DNA from: Sphingobium naphthae
GTDB taxonomy: Bacteria; Pseudomonadota; Alphaproteobacteria; Sphingomonadales; Sphingomonadaceae
NCBI RefSeq assembly: GCF_020782235.1
Contig: NZ_JAJGNO010000006.1
Coordinates: forward strand, 186,001 to 250,000
Direction: 5' to 3'
DNA length: 64,000 nucleotides
The position numbers were made by a program, and so were the translations under genes. Below, one piece after another: positions 1-7,161 of the stretch. Under the pieces are notes generated by a model. The model had not been told where the DNA came from, did no database searches, and worked only from the letters and a program-made list of their open reading frames with translations. Every line of letters starts with the position of its first letter. The first letter of the stretch is position 1.

Positions 1-29
1 ATCTCTATGTGCTGAAGGACGCTGTGTGA
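1..29 (+). CDS. 3' end of an upstream gene, possibly btaA
   Basis: The third frame is open from the window edge and reads LYVLKDAV before a TGA at 27-29. That stop overlaps the GTG start of the next gene. Only nine codons are visible, so the protein cannot be identified from sequence. Because the next gene looks like BtaB, whose usual partner is BtaA, this could be the end of btaA. That is inference from context only. Confidence 0.4.
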
Positions 30-676
30 GCGATCATAAGGGGCTGATGGACGGGGTCTATCGCTACCAGCGGCACATCTATGACCTGACGCGCAAATAT
101 TATCTGCTGGGGCGGGACGGGCTGATCGCCGATCTGGACGTGCCCGCCGGCGGCGCGGTGCTGGAAATCGGCTGCGGCACGGGGCGCAACCTGATCGCGG
201 TCGGCAAGGCCTGGCCGCGGGCGGCGCTATATGGCGTCGACATTTCGGAGGCGATGCTGGCGACGGCGCGCGGCTGCGTGGCGAAGGCGGGGATCGGCGA
301 TCGCGTGACGCTGGCGCAGGGCGACGCCTGCGGTTTCGACGCGCAGGCGCTGTTCGGGCGCGCGAGCTTCGACCGGGTGTTCATCAGCTATGCGCTGTCG
401 ATGATCCCGGACTGGGAAGCGGCGCTGCGGCAGGCGGCGCGCTGCGTGGCGCCGGGCGGCAGGCTGGAGATCGTCGATTTCGGGCAGCAGGAGCGCTTGC
501 CGGGGCTTTGGAGGCGCGCGCTGTTCGGCTGGCTGGAGGCGTTCCATGTATCGCCGCGCGCGGGCCTCCATGTGGCGATCGAGCGGCTGGCGCAGGATGT
601 CGGCGGCGTGGCGCAGAGCCGGGCGCTCTATCGCGGCTATGCGGTGCGCGGCGGGTTGATCAGGGCTGAGGCATAA
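26..676 (+). CDS. btaB: SAM-dependent methyltransferase, probable BtaB of betaine-lipid synthesis
   Basis: A class I Rossmann methyltransferase of 216 residues. The SAM-binding motif VLEIGCGTG is at residues 45-53 and an acidic residue closes the next strand in YGVDIS. The N-terminus, YRYQRHIYDLTRKYYLLGRD at residues 12-31, resembles BtaB, which N-methylates diacylglyceryl-homoserine to DGTS. The length matches that family (about 210). It starts at a GTG that overlaps the stop of the upstream gene, so the two are translationally coupled, which suits a btaA-btaB pair. If right, the cell can make phosphorus-free betaine lipid. It could instead be a related ubiquinone or phospholipid methyltransferase. 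The methyltransferase fold is certain; the BtaB assignment is likely but depends on the gene outside the window. Confidence 0.65.
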   Translation: MSDHKGLMDGVYRYQRHIYDLTRKYYLLGRDGLIADLDVPAGGAVLEIGCGTGRNLIAVGKAWPRAALYGVDISEAMLATARGCVAKAGIGDRVTLAQGDACGFDAQALFGRASFDRVFISYALSMIPDWEAALRQAARCVAPGGRLEIVDFGQQERLPGLWRRALFGWLEAFHVSPRAGLHVAIERLAQDVGGVAQSRALYRGYAVRGGLIRAEA

Positions 677-696
677 AATGCCGTGCCGACGCGGCG

Positions 697-1296
697 TTAC
701 TGGGCGTCGATCGTCAGGTTCGTGTACAAAAATTCGCCCGTAGAGCAGATGAGACGAACAACCGGCGCATCCACATCCAAAGCCATCGTCTGCTGCTGGC
801 CAGCAAATTGCGCCACCACGGATTTACCGTCATAGGCCAGGCTGAAAGGCCGTGCATCTTGCGTGTCTGCTAGGGGGAAGAGATCGTGCGAGACCTCGCT
901 GCCGGCTTGGCGTTCATCCCAGTTCGCAAAATGAAGGACTGCGTTCTTGTCCTTTGTCTTCACGCCCAATTTTCCGGCAGGCAGGGCCGCTAGGCTGAAG
1001 CCCGCCTGGTTTTGGCTGCTTGCGCCTAGCTTTTCTGGCGCTTCCATAATCGCCAGACGTGTAAGTGGTACATATTCCTCAGATGCCGCTATGGCTTTCA
1101 CCTTTACCTGACCACGCACAATGAAGGGGCCTTTAGGTGCTGGCAGCACCAGTTCGGAGAAATGGTCGGCGGCGGTATCGCAGTCGTAGGTGATGCCATT
1201 TGGAGCCGTCATTGCCGGCGCCGACGTCATCATGGCGAATGACGCCATGATGACAAATGTGATGCCAATCGTCCTAGAACTGCGAATCCTCATCAT
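697..1296 (-). CDS. secreted protein of unknown function
   Basis: I do not recognise this 199-residue protein. Residues 1-31 form a Sec-type signal peptide: basic MMRIRSSR, a hydrophobic run, and a likely cut near APAMTA. The mature part is soluble-looking and has two cysteines, in ITYDCDTAADHF near the N-terminus and VRLICSTGEF near the C-terminus, which could form one disulfide in the periplasm. A GGGGGA Shine-Dalgarno lies 4 bases before the first ATG and 7 before the second (1293), so either may be used. Base composition is visibly less GC-rich than the neighbours and codon choice is more mixed, which hints at acquisition. It stands alone between btaB and hemA, convergent with btaB. Confidence 0.7.
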   Translation of the reverse strand: MMRIRSSRTIGITFVIMASFAMMTSAPAMTAPNGITYDCDTAADHFSELVLPAPKGPFIVRGQVKVKAIAASEEYVPLTRLAIMEAPEKLGASSQNQAGFSLAALPAGKLGVKTKDKNAVLHFANWDERQAGSEVSHDLFPLADTQDARPFSLAYDGKSVVAQFAGQQQTMALDVDAPVVRLICSTGEFLYTNLTIDAQ

Positions 1297-1362
1297 CTTT
1301 TCCCCCTGCGATCAAGCAGGTAGGCGCGAAAAAGAAACGATCGTCAATGCCTGGAGCCGTAT

Positions 1363-2589
1363 TTAGGCCGCCTGGCGTTCCAGCAGTTCCAGGTCCAGCC
1401 GGTCCCAGATTTCCACCAGGGCCCCCACCAGATCGCGCATCATCTCTTCGGTATGCGCGGGGCCGGGGGTGAAGCGCAGGCGTTCGGTGCCGCGGGGGAC
1501 GGTGGGATAGTTGATGGGCTGCACATAGGCGCCATATTCGGCGAGCAATATATCGCTGATCCGCTTGGCCTTGACCGGATCGCCGACCATCAGCGGCACG
1601 ATATGAGTGACCGATGGCATAACCGGAAGGCCAGCCTCCGCCATCAGGCGCTTGAGGGTGGCGGCGGAGGCCTGCTGGCCTTCGCGTTCCGCGCTGGAGC
1701 CCTTGAGGTGCCGCACGCTCGCCAGCACGCCCGCGACCAGCACGGGGGAGAGGGAGGTGGTGAAGATGAAGCCGGGCGCATAGCTGCGGATCACGTCGAC
1801 GATCATCTGGTCGGCCGCGATATAGCCGCCCATGACGCCGAACGCCTTGCCCAGCGTCCCTTCGATGATGGTGACGCGACCGGCGACATCGTCGCGCTCG
1901 GAAATGCCGCCGCCGCGCGCGCCATACATGCCCACGGCATGGACTTCGTCGAGATAGGTCAGCGCATTATATTCGTCGGCCAGATCGCAGATGGCGGCGA
2001 TGGGGGCGATGTCGCCATCCATCGAATAGACGCTTTCGAAGGCGATCAACTTGGGCGCGTCGGGATCCTCCGCGGCGAGCAGTTCGCGCAGATGATCGAC
2101 GTCATTGTGGCGAAAGACGCGCTTTTCGCAGCCCGAATTGCGGATGCCCGCGATCATCGAGGCATGGTTCAGCTCGTCGGAGAAGATGATGCAGCCGGGC
2201 AGCAGCTTGGCGAGGGTGGAGAGCGTCGCTTCGTTCGAGACATAGCCCGAGGTGAAGAGCAGGGCCGCTTCCTTGCCATGCAGATCCGCAAGTTCGGCTT
2301 CCAGGTCGACATGATAATGGGTGTTGCCGCCGATATTGCGGGTGCCGCCAGAGCCCGCGCCGACGTCGTGCAGCGCTTCCTCCATCGCGGCGACCACCTT
2401 GGGATGCTGACCCATGGCGAGATAGTCGTTGGAGCACCAGACAGTAATCGGCTTGGGGCCGTTATGGCCGTGGAAGCAGCGCGCATTGGGGAAGGCGCCC
2501 TTGTTGCGCAGGATGTCGATGAAGACGCGATAGCGGCCCTCGCTATGGAGCCGGTCGATCGCCTGCGAAAAGATGTGCTTGTAGTTCAC
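1363..2589 (-). CDS. hemA: 5-aminolevulinate synthase
   Basis: This PLP enzyme condenses glycine and succinyl-CoA to 5-aminolevulinate, the first step of heme synthesis in alphaproteobacteria. The pyridoxal lysine is in [14 protein letters not shown], and typical fold type I motifs include [22 protein letters not shown] and [12 protein letters not shown]. The open frame extends 42 codons upstream, but the extension is not ALAS-like. The GTG at 2589 begins [12 protein letters not shown], the usual ALAS N-terminus, has GGGAAG upstream, and gives 408 residues, the family length. It lies downstream of murI on the same strand with a 182-base gap, so it probably has its own promoter there. A 400-codon open frame on the opposite strand is a shadow. 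Confidence 0.95.
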   Translation of the reverse strand: MNYKHIFSQAIDRLHSEGRYRVFIDILRNKGAFPNARCFHGHNGPKPITVWCSNDYLAMGQHPKVVAAMEEALHDVGAGSGGTRNIGGNTHYHVDLEAELADLHGKEAALLFTSGYVSNEATLSTLAKLLPGCIIFSDELNHASMIAGIRNSGCEKRVFRHNDVDHLRELLAAEDPDAPKLIAFESVYSMDGDIAPIAAICDLADEYNALTYLDEVHAVGMYGARGGGISERDDVAGRVTIIEGTLGKAFGVMGGYIAADQMIVDVIRSYAPGFIFTTSLSPVLVAGVLASVRHLKGSSAEREGQQASAATLKRLMAEAGLPVMPSVTHIVPLMVGDPVKAKRISDILLAEYGAYVQPINYPTVPRGTERLRFTPGPAHTEEMMRDLVGALVEIWDRLDLELLERQAA

Positions 2590-2744
2590 TTGGCCTGTCT
2601 TCCCGTTTGCTCGCGCGCTTCTTGTCTTCTGGTGGCGCTGATCCTCTGCCTGTGACGCCGCATTTACCTGCGCGGTTCCATCATGGCCAGCGATAACCGC
2701 TCGCAAAGCCGCCAAGAATAGCTATCAGACTGATTGAGGAAATT

Positions 2745-2763
2745 GGCCATTGGACAAATGGCC
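2745..2763 (-). terminator. hairpin downstream of murI
   Basis: GGCCATT and AATGGCC form perfect 7-base arms around a 5-base loop, beginning 9 bases after the murI stop. There is no clear U-tract, so intrinsic termination is uncertain. It could also be an operator or leader hairpin ahead of hemA. Confidence 0.35.
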
Positions 2764-2771
2764 TACCCCAT

Positions 2772-3575
2772 TCAGAGCGCGTCGAGCCGGTCGAGACCGT
2801 AGCGCGCGAGCGCGGGGCGAAGCGCCTGCTGGGCGGCATCGAGCCGCGTGAATACCGCCAAGCCAGGCGACGGGGCGGCGGGCCAAAGCTGGTCGCGGGT
2901 GAGGTAGGCGATGCGGCGCGCAATGCCCTCACCGCCATGGACGAAGCCCATCGGATGGGGCGCCGCGGCGGCCAGTTCGGCCTCGACCAACGGAAAATGG
3001 GTGCAGGCAAGGACCACCATGTCCATCCGATCGCCGCCCGGCTGGGTGGTGAGGCCGGCGAGCGCGGCGCGCGCCACCTGCGGGTCGAGCGCCTCGCCGC
3101 GCAGCTTGGCTTCGGCGAGTTGCACCAGCGCCGCCGAGCCATGGCGCAGCACGGTGCAGTCGGCGCCATGTTCGGCGGCAAGGCGATCGACATAGGGCTG
3201 GCGCACGGTGGCGTCGGTGCCGAGCACCCCGAAGACGCGGCTGCGCGACAGCAGGGCGGCGGGCTTTATCGCCGGGACGGTGCCGACGACCGGGATGTCG
3301 AGCGCGGCGCGGACGGCCGCGAGCGCAATCGTCGAGGCGGTATTGCAGGCGATGACCGCCAGGCGTGGGCGATAGCGCTCCACCAGCCGCCCGAGCAGCG
3401 CGGGGACGCGCGCGGCGATTTCCGCCTCGCTCTTGGTGCCATAGGGGAAGCCGGCGCTGTCGGCGGCATAGACGATCGGCGCGGTCGGCAGCAGGGCGCG
3501 GGCGGGCGCCAGGATCGACAGGCCGCCCACGCCGGAGTCGAAGAAGAGGATGGGGGCATCTGGCGCGACCGTCAT
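2772..3575 (-). CDS. murI: glutamate racemase
   Basis: It interconverts L- and D-glutamate to supply D-Glu for peptidoglycan in the cytoplasm. Both catalytic cysteines are present, in IACNTAS and LACTHFPL, with the N-terminal FFDSGVGGLSIL and the PYGTK motif. The ATG at 3575 (MTVAPDAP) has AGGAA at suitable spacing and gives 267 residues, the family size. The longer frame starting at 3611 adds an Ala/Gly-rich stretch without support. It is followed on the same strand by hemA after a gap. Confidence 0.95.
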   Translation of the reverse strand: MTVAPDAPILFFDSGVGGLSILAPARALLPTAPIVYAADSAGFPYGTKSEAEIAARVPALLGRLVERYRPRLAVIACNTASTIALAAVRAALDIPVVGTVPAIKPAALLSRSRVFGVLGTDATVRQPYVDRLAAEHGADCTVLRHGSAALVQLAEAKLRGEALDPQVARAALAGLTTQPGGDRMDMVVLACTHFPLVEAELAAAAPHPMGFVHGGEGIARRIAYLTRDQLWPAAPSPGLAVFTRLDAAQQALRPALARYGLDRLDAL

Positions 3576-3615
3576 GGCGGTTCCTGTCGCGGCAGCCGGC
3601 CCCCATGTCAACGGC

Positions 3616-3653
3616 GTCGGTCAGGGCCGTCGGTCAGGGCCGTCGGTCAGGCC
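3616..3653. repeat. 13-bp tandem repeat, three copies
   Basis: The unit GTCGGTCAGGGCC occurs twice exactly and a third time one base short. The third copy contains the stop codon of the DUF4126 gene, so copy-number change could alter that C-terminus. Confidence 0.85.
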
Positions 3654-4093
3654 GCGCGCGTGACCGCCAGGCCGCCGGCGAGCACCACGGCATCCTCGAC
3701 CACGCCGGTCGGCACCTGGCCATAGTCGCGCATCGCCTTCTTGCGCAGGGCGAGGCCCGCATAGGCGCTGGCGATGGCCGCGGTGACGGCGGTTGCGGCG
3801 CCGAGCGCGCCCTTGCCGCGCGGGGCGAGCACGGCGCCCGCGAAGGCGGAGGTCATGACGCGCACGGCGAGGCCGCGCTTGACCGTGCGATCAGGCGCGC
3901 TGTCCATCTTGTCTCCCGCCATTTCGAGGCCGGCAAGCGCGACCGCGCCCGATGCGATCAGCGGATTGCCGAGCAGCCGGGTCGCGCGGGGAGCGTCGAG
4001 CAGCAGCCCGTCGCGCGCCGCGCCCGCCAGCACGGCCAGCGGCGTGAGCGAACGCTGGCCGGCAACCAGGCCGATAAGGGCGGATCGAAGCAT
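3647..4093 (-). CDS. DUF4126-like membrane protein
   Basis: A 148-residue Ala/Gly/Leu-rich protein that begins MLRSALIGLVAGQRSLTPLA and has three or four hydrophobic stretches, so it is probably an inner-membrane protein. GDKMDSAPDR and a C-terminal PTGVVEDAV resemble proteins annotated as DUF4126; no biochemical function is known. The ATG at 4093 has GGAG 9 bases upstream; a longer open frame reaching 4540 runs antisense to the next gene and is rejected. It is divergent from the acetyltransferase, and its stop lies in a 13-bp tandem repeat. Confidence 0.65.
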   Translation of the reverse strand: MLRSALIGLVAGQRSLTPLAVLAGAARDGLLLDAPRATRLLGNPLIASGAVALAGLEMAGDKMDSAPDRTVKRGLAVRVMTSAFAGAVLAPRGKGALGAATAVTAAIASAYAGLALRKKAMRDYGQVPTGVVEDAVVLAGGLAVTRAA

Positions 4094-4201
4094 TGGGCGG
4101 ACTCCATCATTGTCGGAAAGGAGATGGATAAGCGCCTGAGGGGACAAAAGGATGCGGCAGGTGCGCAGCATGCTATGCCGGCCGCCAAAAAGGAGAGCGG
4201 C

Positions 4202-4744
4202 ATGAGCGAACGCAGCATGAAGCAACGCATGATCGCAGGCGAGCCCTATCGCGCCGATGATCCCGAGATCATCGCCGACCAGTTGGCGGCGGCCGCGTGG
4301 ATGCGGGCGTTCAACGCGACGCTGCCGCCCGATCGGGAAGCGTTGCTGCGCGAGCGGTTGGGCGCGGTCGGTGCGGGATCGACCATCCGACCGCCCTTCC
4401 ATTGCGACTATGGGTTCAACATCTTCCTGGGTGAGGGCGTGTTCCTGAACTTCAACTGTGTGATCCTGGACGTGGTCGAAGTGTCGATCGGCGACGGGAC
4501 GCAGATCGGGACGGGCGTGCAGATACTGACCGCCGATCATCCGCGCGATGCGGTCGAGCGCGCTACCGGGATCGAATGGGGCCGGCCGATCCGCATCGGC
4601 CGCAACGTCTGGATCGGTGGCGGGGCGATCATCCTGCCGGGCGTCACGGTTGGCGACGATGCGCTGATCGGCGCGGGGAGCGTGGTGACGCGCGACGTGC
4701 CGGCGGGGGCGACTGTGGTCGGCAATCCGGCGCGGCCGCGCTGA
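4202..4744 (+). CDS. maltose/galactoside-type O-acetyltransferase (LbH hexapeptide family)
   Basis: A 180-residue acetyl-CoA-dependent sugar O-acetyltransferase. The N-terminal MKQRMIAGEPYRADDPEI is the Mac domain seen in maltose acetyltransferase. It is followed by PPFHCDYGFNIFLGEGVFLN and hexapeptide repeats forming a left-handed beta-helix, with the catalytic His in LTADHP and the conserved WIGGGAIILPGVTVG. The ATG at 4202 has an AAGGAG ribosome site; the open frame extends far upstream only because the opposite strand is coding. The natural acceptor sugar cannot be told from sequence. It ends three bases before the convergent next gene. Confidence 0.88.
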   Translation: MSERSMKQRMIAGEPYRADDPEIIADQLAAAAWMRAFNATLPPDREALLRERLGAVGAGSTIRPPFHCDYGFNIFLGEGVFLNFNCVILDVVEVSIGDGTQIGTGVQILTADHPRDAVERATGIEWGRPIRIGRNVWIGGGAIILPGVTVGDDALIGAGSVVTRDVPAGATVVGNPARPR

Positions 4745-4747
4745 CCG

Positions 4748-5203
4748 TCAATCCTGCGGCGGCAGATCGTCGAGCAGCGCGCGCAGCGCGGCCAGCATGT
4801 CCGCATGGCGCGCCTTGTCCCCGGCGTCCGATGAGGCGCGCAGCAGGGCGAGATCGCTGCGCAGCTGTTCGATGCGGTGGACGGCCTGGTCCTGCTTCAC
4901 CCGGTCGATCCGGCGCTTGAGCGCATCCACCTCGCTGAAGGCCGCATGCTCCCGCCAGTCGCTCTGCTGCTTCACCAGCAGGTCGACCGCGTCCAGCAGC
5001 TTGCCGATCTGGCGGCCATAGCTTTCCACAGCGACGATCGCCTGCTCCGTGTCCGGCGCGCTGCTGTTCATGCTGTTGATGGTCAGATTGGCGAAGGACC
5101 AGCCATTGTTGAACGACTGCATCAGCTTCTGCGGCGCGAGCATCATACCGGTCCAGGACCGCATGAGGCTGTCGAACGGTTCGAGCGGCGCGCTGGCGGA
5201 CAT
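4748..5203 (-). CDS. hypothetical coiled-coil protein, phasin-like
   Basis: A 151-residue cytoplasmic protein with no signal peptide or membrane segment. The middle (about 50-130) is strongly helical and charged with heptad-like spacing, and the ends are less ordered. MLAPQKLMQSFNNGW and the helical core loosely resemble phasin or PHA-granule proteins, but no signature motif supports that and I would not assign it. GGAG lies 5 bases before the ATG. It is convergent with the acetyltransferase and divergent from plsY. Confidence 0.7.
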   Translation of the reverse strand: MSASAPLEPFDSLMRSWTGMMLAPQKLMQSFNNGWSFANLTINSMNSSAPDTEQAIVAVESYGRQIGKLLDAVDLLVKQQSDWREHAAFSEVDALKRRIDRVKQDQAVHRIEQLRSDLALLRASSDAGDKARHADMLAALRALLDDLPPQD

Positions 5204-5340
5204 GGCGGCTCCGGCGGTGAAGGAAGCGGGAGCGCAAGCCTAATCCAGCCACCGGGGGAATCAAGGGCGCGGCGCAGCTTGGCCATTGCCCCGCGCGCCC
5301 GTCACGCTATGGTCGCGGCCACATTCTATCGGCGATCCTC

Positions 5341-5970
5341 ATGACACCTTATTGGCTTCTTCCTTCTGCCGTCCTGCTGCTCGGCTATCTGCTGGGCTCC
5401 ATTCCCTTCGGCCTGCTGCTGACGCGCTTCACCGGCGCGGGCGACCTGCGGCAGATCGGATCGGGCAATATCGGCGCGACCAACGTGCTGCGCACGGGGC
5501 GCAAGGGGCTGGCGGCCGCGACCTTGCTGCTCGACCTGGCCAAGGGCGCGGCGGCGGTGCTGATCGGCGCGGCGATCGTCGATGGCGGCGGGCCGATGGC
5601 GGGGGCGATGGCGTTTATCGGCCATTGCTACCCCGTGTGGCTGCGCTTTGCCGGCGGCAAGGGCGTGGCGACGATGATGGGGGTGGTGACCGCGCTCTAC
5701 TGGCCGGCGGGGATCGTGTTTGCGCTGCTGTGGCTGGGCATGTTGTTCGCGACGCGCTGGTCGTCGGTCGGCGGCATGTCGGCGGGGATCAGCGCGCCGA
5801 TCGCGATGTGGGCGTTCGGCCGCATCGACCTGGTGCCGGTGAGCCTGGCCATGGCGCTGATCCTGCTGTGGCGGCACCGCGCCAATATCGCCCGGCTGAT
5901 GAAGGGCGAGGAGCCCAAGGTCGGCCGGTCCAAAGCGGCGCCTTCGGCAGAAGAGCCGGCCGCCGAATGA
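5341..5970 (+). CDS. plsY: acyl-phosphate:glycerol-3-phosphate acyltransferase PlsY
   Basis: An integral inner-membrane enzyme that makes lysophosphatidate from acyl-phosphate and glycerol-3-phosphate. The three loop motifs are present: GSIPFG near residue 19, SGNIGATNVLRTGRKG near 41-56, and GHCYPVWLRFAGGKGVAT near 97-114. Five hydrophobic segments fit the known topology. The 209 residues match the family. Its TGA overlaps the ATG of dprA by four bases, so the two are co-translated, and topA follows; the plsY-dprA-topA order is common in alphaproteobacteria. Confidence 0.96.
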   Translation: MTPYWLLPSAVLLLGYLLGSIPFGLLLTRFTGAGDLRQIGSGNIGATNVLRTGRKGLAAATLLLDLAKGAAAVLIGAAIVDGGGPMAGAMAFIGHCYPVWLRFAGGKGVATMMGVVTALYWPAGIVFALLWLGMLFATRWSSVGGMSAGISAPIAMWAFGRIDLVPVSLAMALILLWRHRANIARLMKGEEPKVGRSKAAPSAEEPAAE

Positions 5971-7049
5971 GCGAGCGGGAGCGGTTCGAGCGGTTGCGGC
6001 TCATCCGCTCGCCGCGGATCGGGCCGGTCAGCTATCGGCAATTGCTGGCGCGCTTCGGCAGCGCTGGCGAGGCGTTGCGCGCCATCCCGCATCTGGCGGA
6101 GCGAGGCGGCGGCCGCGCCAGCGTCGCCGATGCGGCCGCCGTGGATCGCGAGATCGCCGCGACGCGGGCGCTGGGCGGACGCTATCTGTTGATGGGCGAT
6201 GCGGATTACCCCGCCTTGCTGGACCAGATGGAGGGTGCGCCGCCTGCGCTGATCGTGCGCGGCGACGGGGCGCTGGCGGCGCGGCCCTGCGTCGCGATCG
6301 TGGGCGCGCGCAACGCTTCGGCGGCCGCGTGCCGCTTTGCGCGCGGCCTGGCGCAGGAGCTGGGGCGGCGCGAAGCGGTGGTCGTCTCCGGTCTGGCGCG
6401 CGGCATCGATACCGAGGCGCATCGCGGATCGATCGACACCGGCACGATCGGCGTCATCGCTTGCGGCATCGACGTCATTTTCCCGCCGGAAAATGCGGGA
6501 TTGCAGGAGGATGTCGCCGCGCGCGGGCTGATCGTCACCGAGCATCCGCCCGGCGTCCAGCCGCTGTCTCGCCATTTCCCGGCGCGCAACCGGATCATCG
6601 CGGGCCTGGCGCTGGGCACGGTGGTGGTGGAAGCCGCGCCCAAATCCGGGTCGCTCATCACGGCCAGGCTGGCGGGCGAGGCGGGGCGCGAGGTGATGGC
6701 GGTGCCGGGATCGCCGCTCGATCCGCGCGCGCAGGGTTGCAATATGCTGATCCGCGACGGCGCGACGCTGGTGCAGAATGGCGCGGACGTGATGGAGGCG
6801 ATCGGCGGCTTCGACCCGCGCATGGTGCGGCAGGGCAGCTTCGATTTCGTCGGCGAGCCGGTGTCGAGCGACGTGGCCGAAAGCGAGCGCGCCGCGGTGG
6901 TGGCGCTGCTGGGTCCGGCGGCCGCGCCGGTGGACGAACTGATCCGCCTGTCCGGCCTGTCGCCCGCAGTGGTGCAGACGGTGCTGTTGGAGCTGGAGCT
7001 GGGCGGCCGGCTGGAGCGCCATGCGGGCGGACGGGTGAGCCTGACCTGA
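5967..7049 (+). CDS. dprA: DNA-processing protein DprA
   Basis: It loads RecA onto incoming single-stranded DNA during transformation. A Rossmann-type DprA core is visible: VAIVGARNASAAACRFA, VSGLARGIDTEAHRG, TIGVIACGIDVIFPPEN, FPARNRIIAGLA, and SGSLITARLAGE followed by VMAVPGSP. An N-terminal SAM-like and a C-terminal winged-helix segment (about 310-360) complete it. The start ATG overlaps the plsY stop and gives 360 residues. No competence pilus genes are in the window, so a role in natural uptake is not shown. Confidence 0.95.
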   Translation: MSERERFERLRLIRSPRIGPVSYRQLLARFGSAGEALRAIPHLAERGGGRASVADAAAVDREIAATRALGGRYLLMGDADYPALLDQMEGAPPALIVRGDGALAARPCVAIVGARNASAAACRFARGLAQELGRREAVVVSGLARGIDTEAHRGSIDTGTIGVIACGIDVIFPPENAGLQEDVAARGLIVTEHPPGVQPLSRHFPARNRIIAGLALGTVVVEAAPKSGSLITARLAGEAGREVMAVPGSPLDPRAQGCNMLIRDGATLVQNGADVMEAIGGFDPRMVRQGSFDFVGEPVSSDVAESERAAVVALLGPAAAPVDELIRLSGLSPAVVQTVLLELELGGRLERHAGGRVSLT

Positions 7050-7161
7050 AAGGGACTGGCCTTGAGCGGCCTGCTTCCCTACATCAGCGATGCTTGACGG
7101 GGGGCGTCATCCATTTCCACACTCGCGCGTATACGTGAGAGAGTTTCATACCGGGGCCTGA

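Noticed and set aside
1453-2655. A 400-codon open frame antisense to hemA
   Set aside because: It mirrors hemA codon positions, is His/Gly/Arg-rich, has no ribosome site and no recognisable domain. High-GC genes often leave the antisense frame open.
7100-7145. Palindrome around CGCGTATACG before topA as a regulator site
   Set aside because: Only a short imperfect dyad with no second copy; not enough to call an operator.
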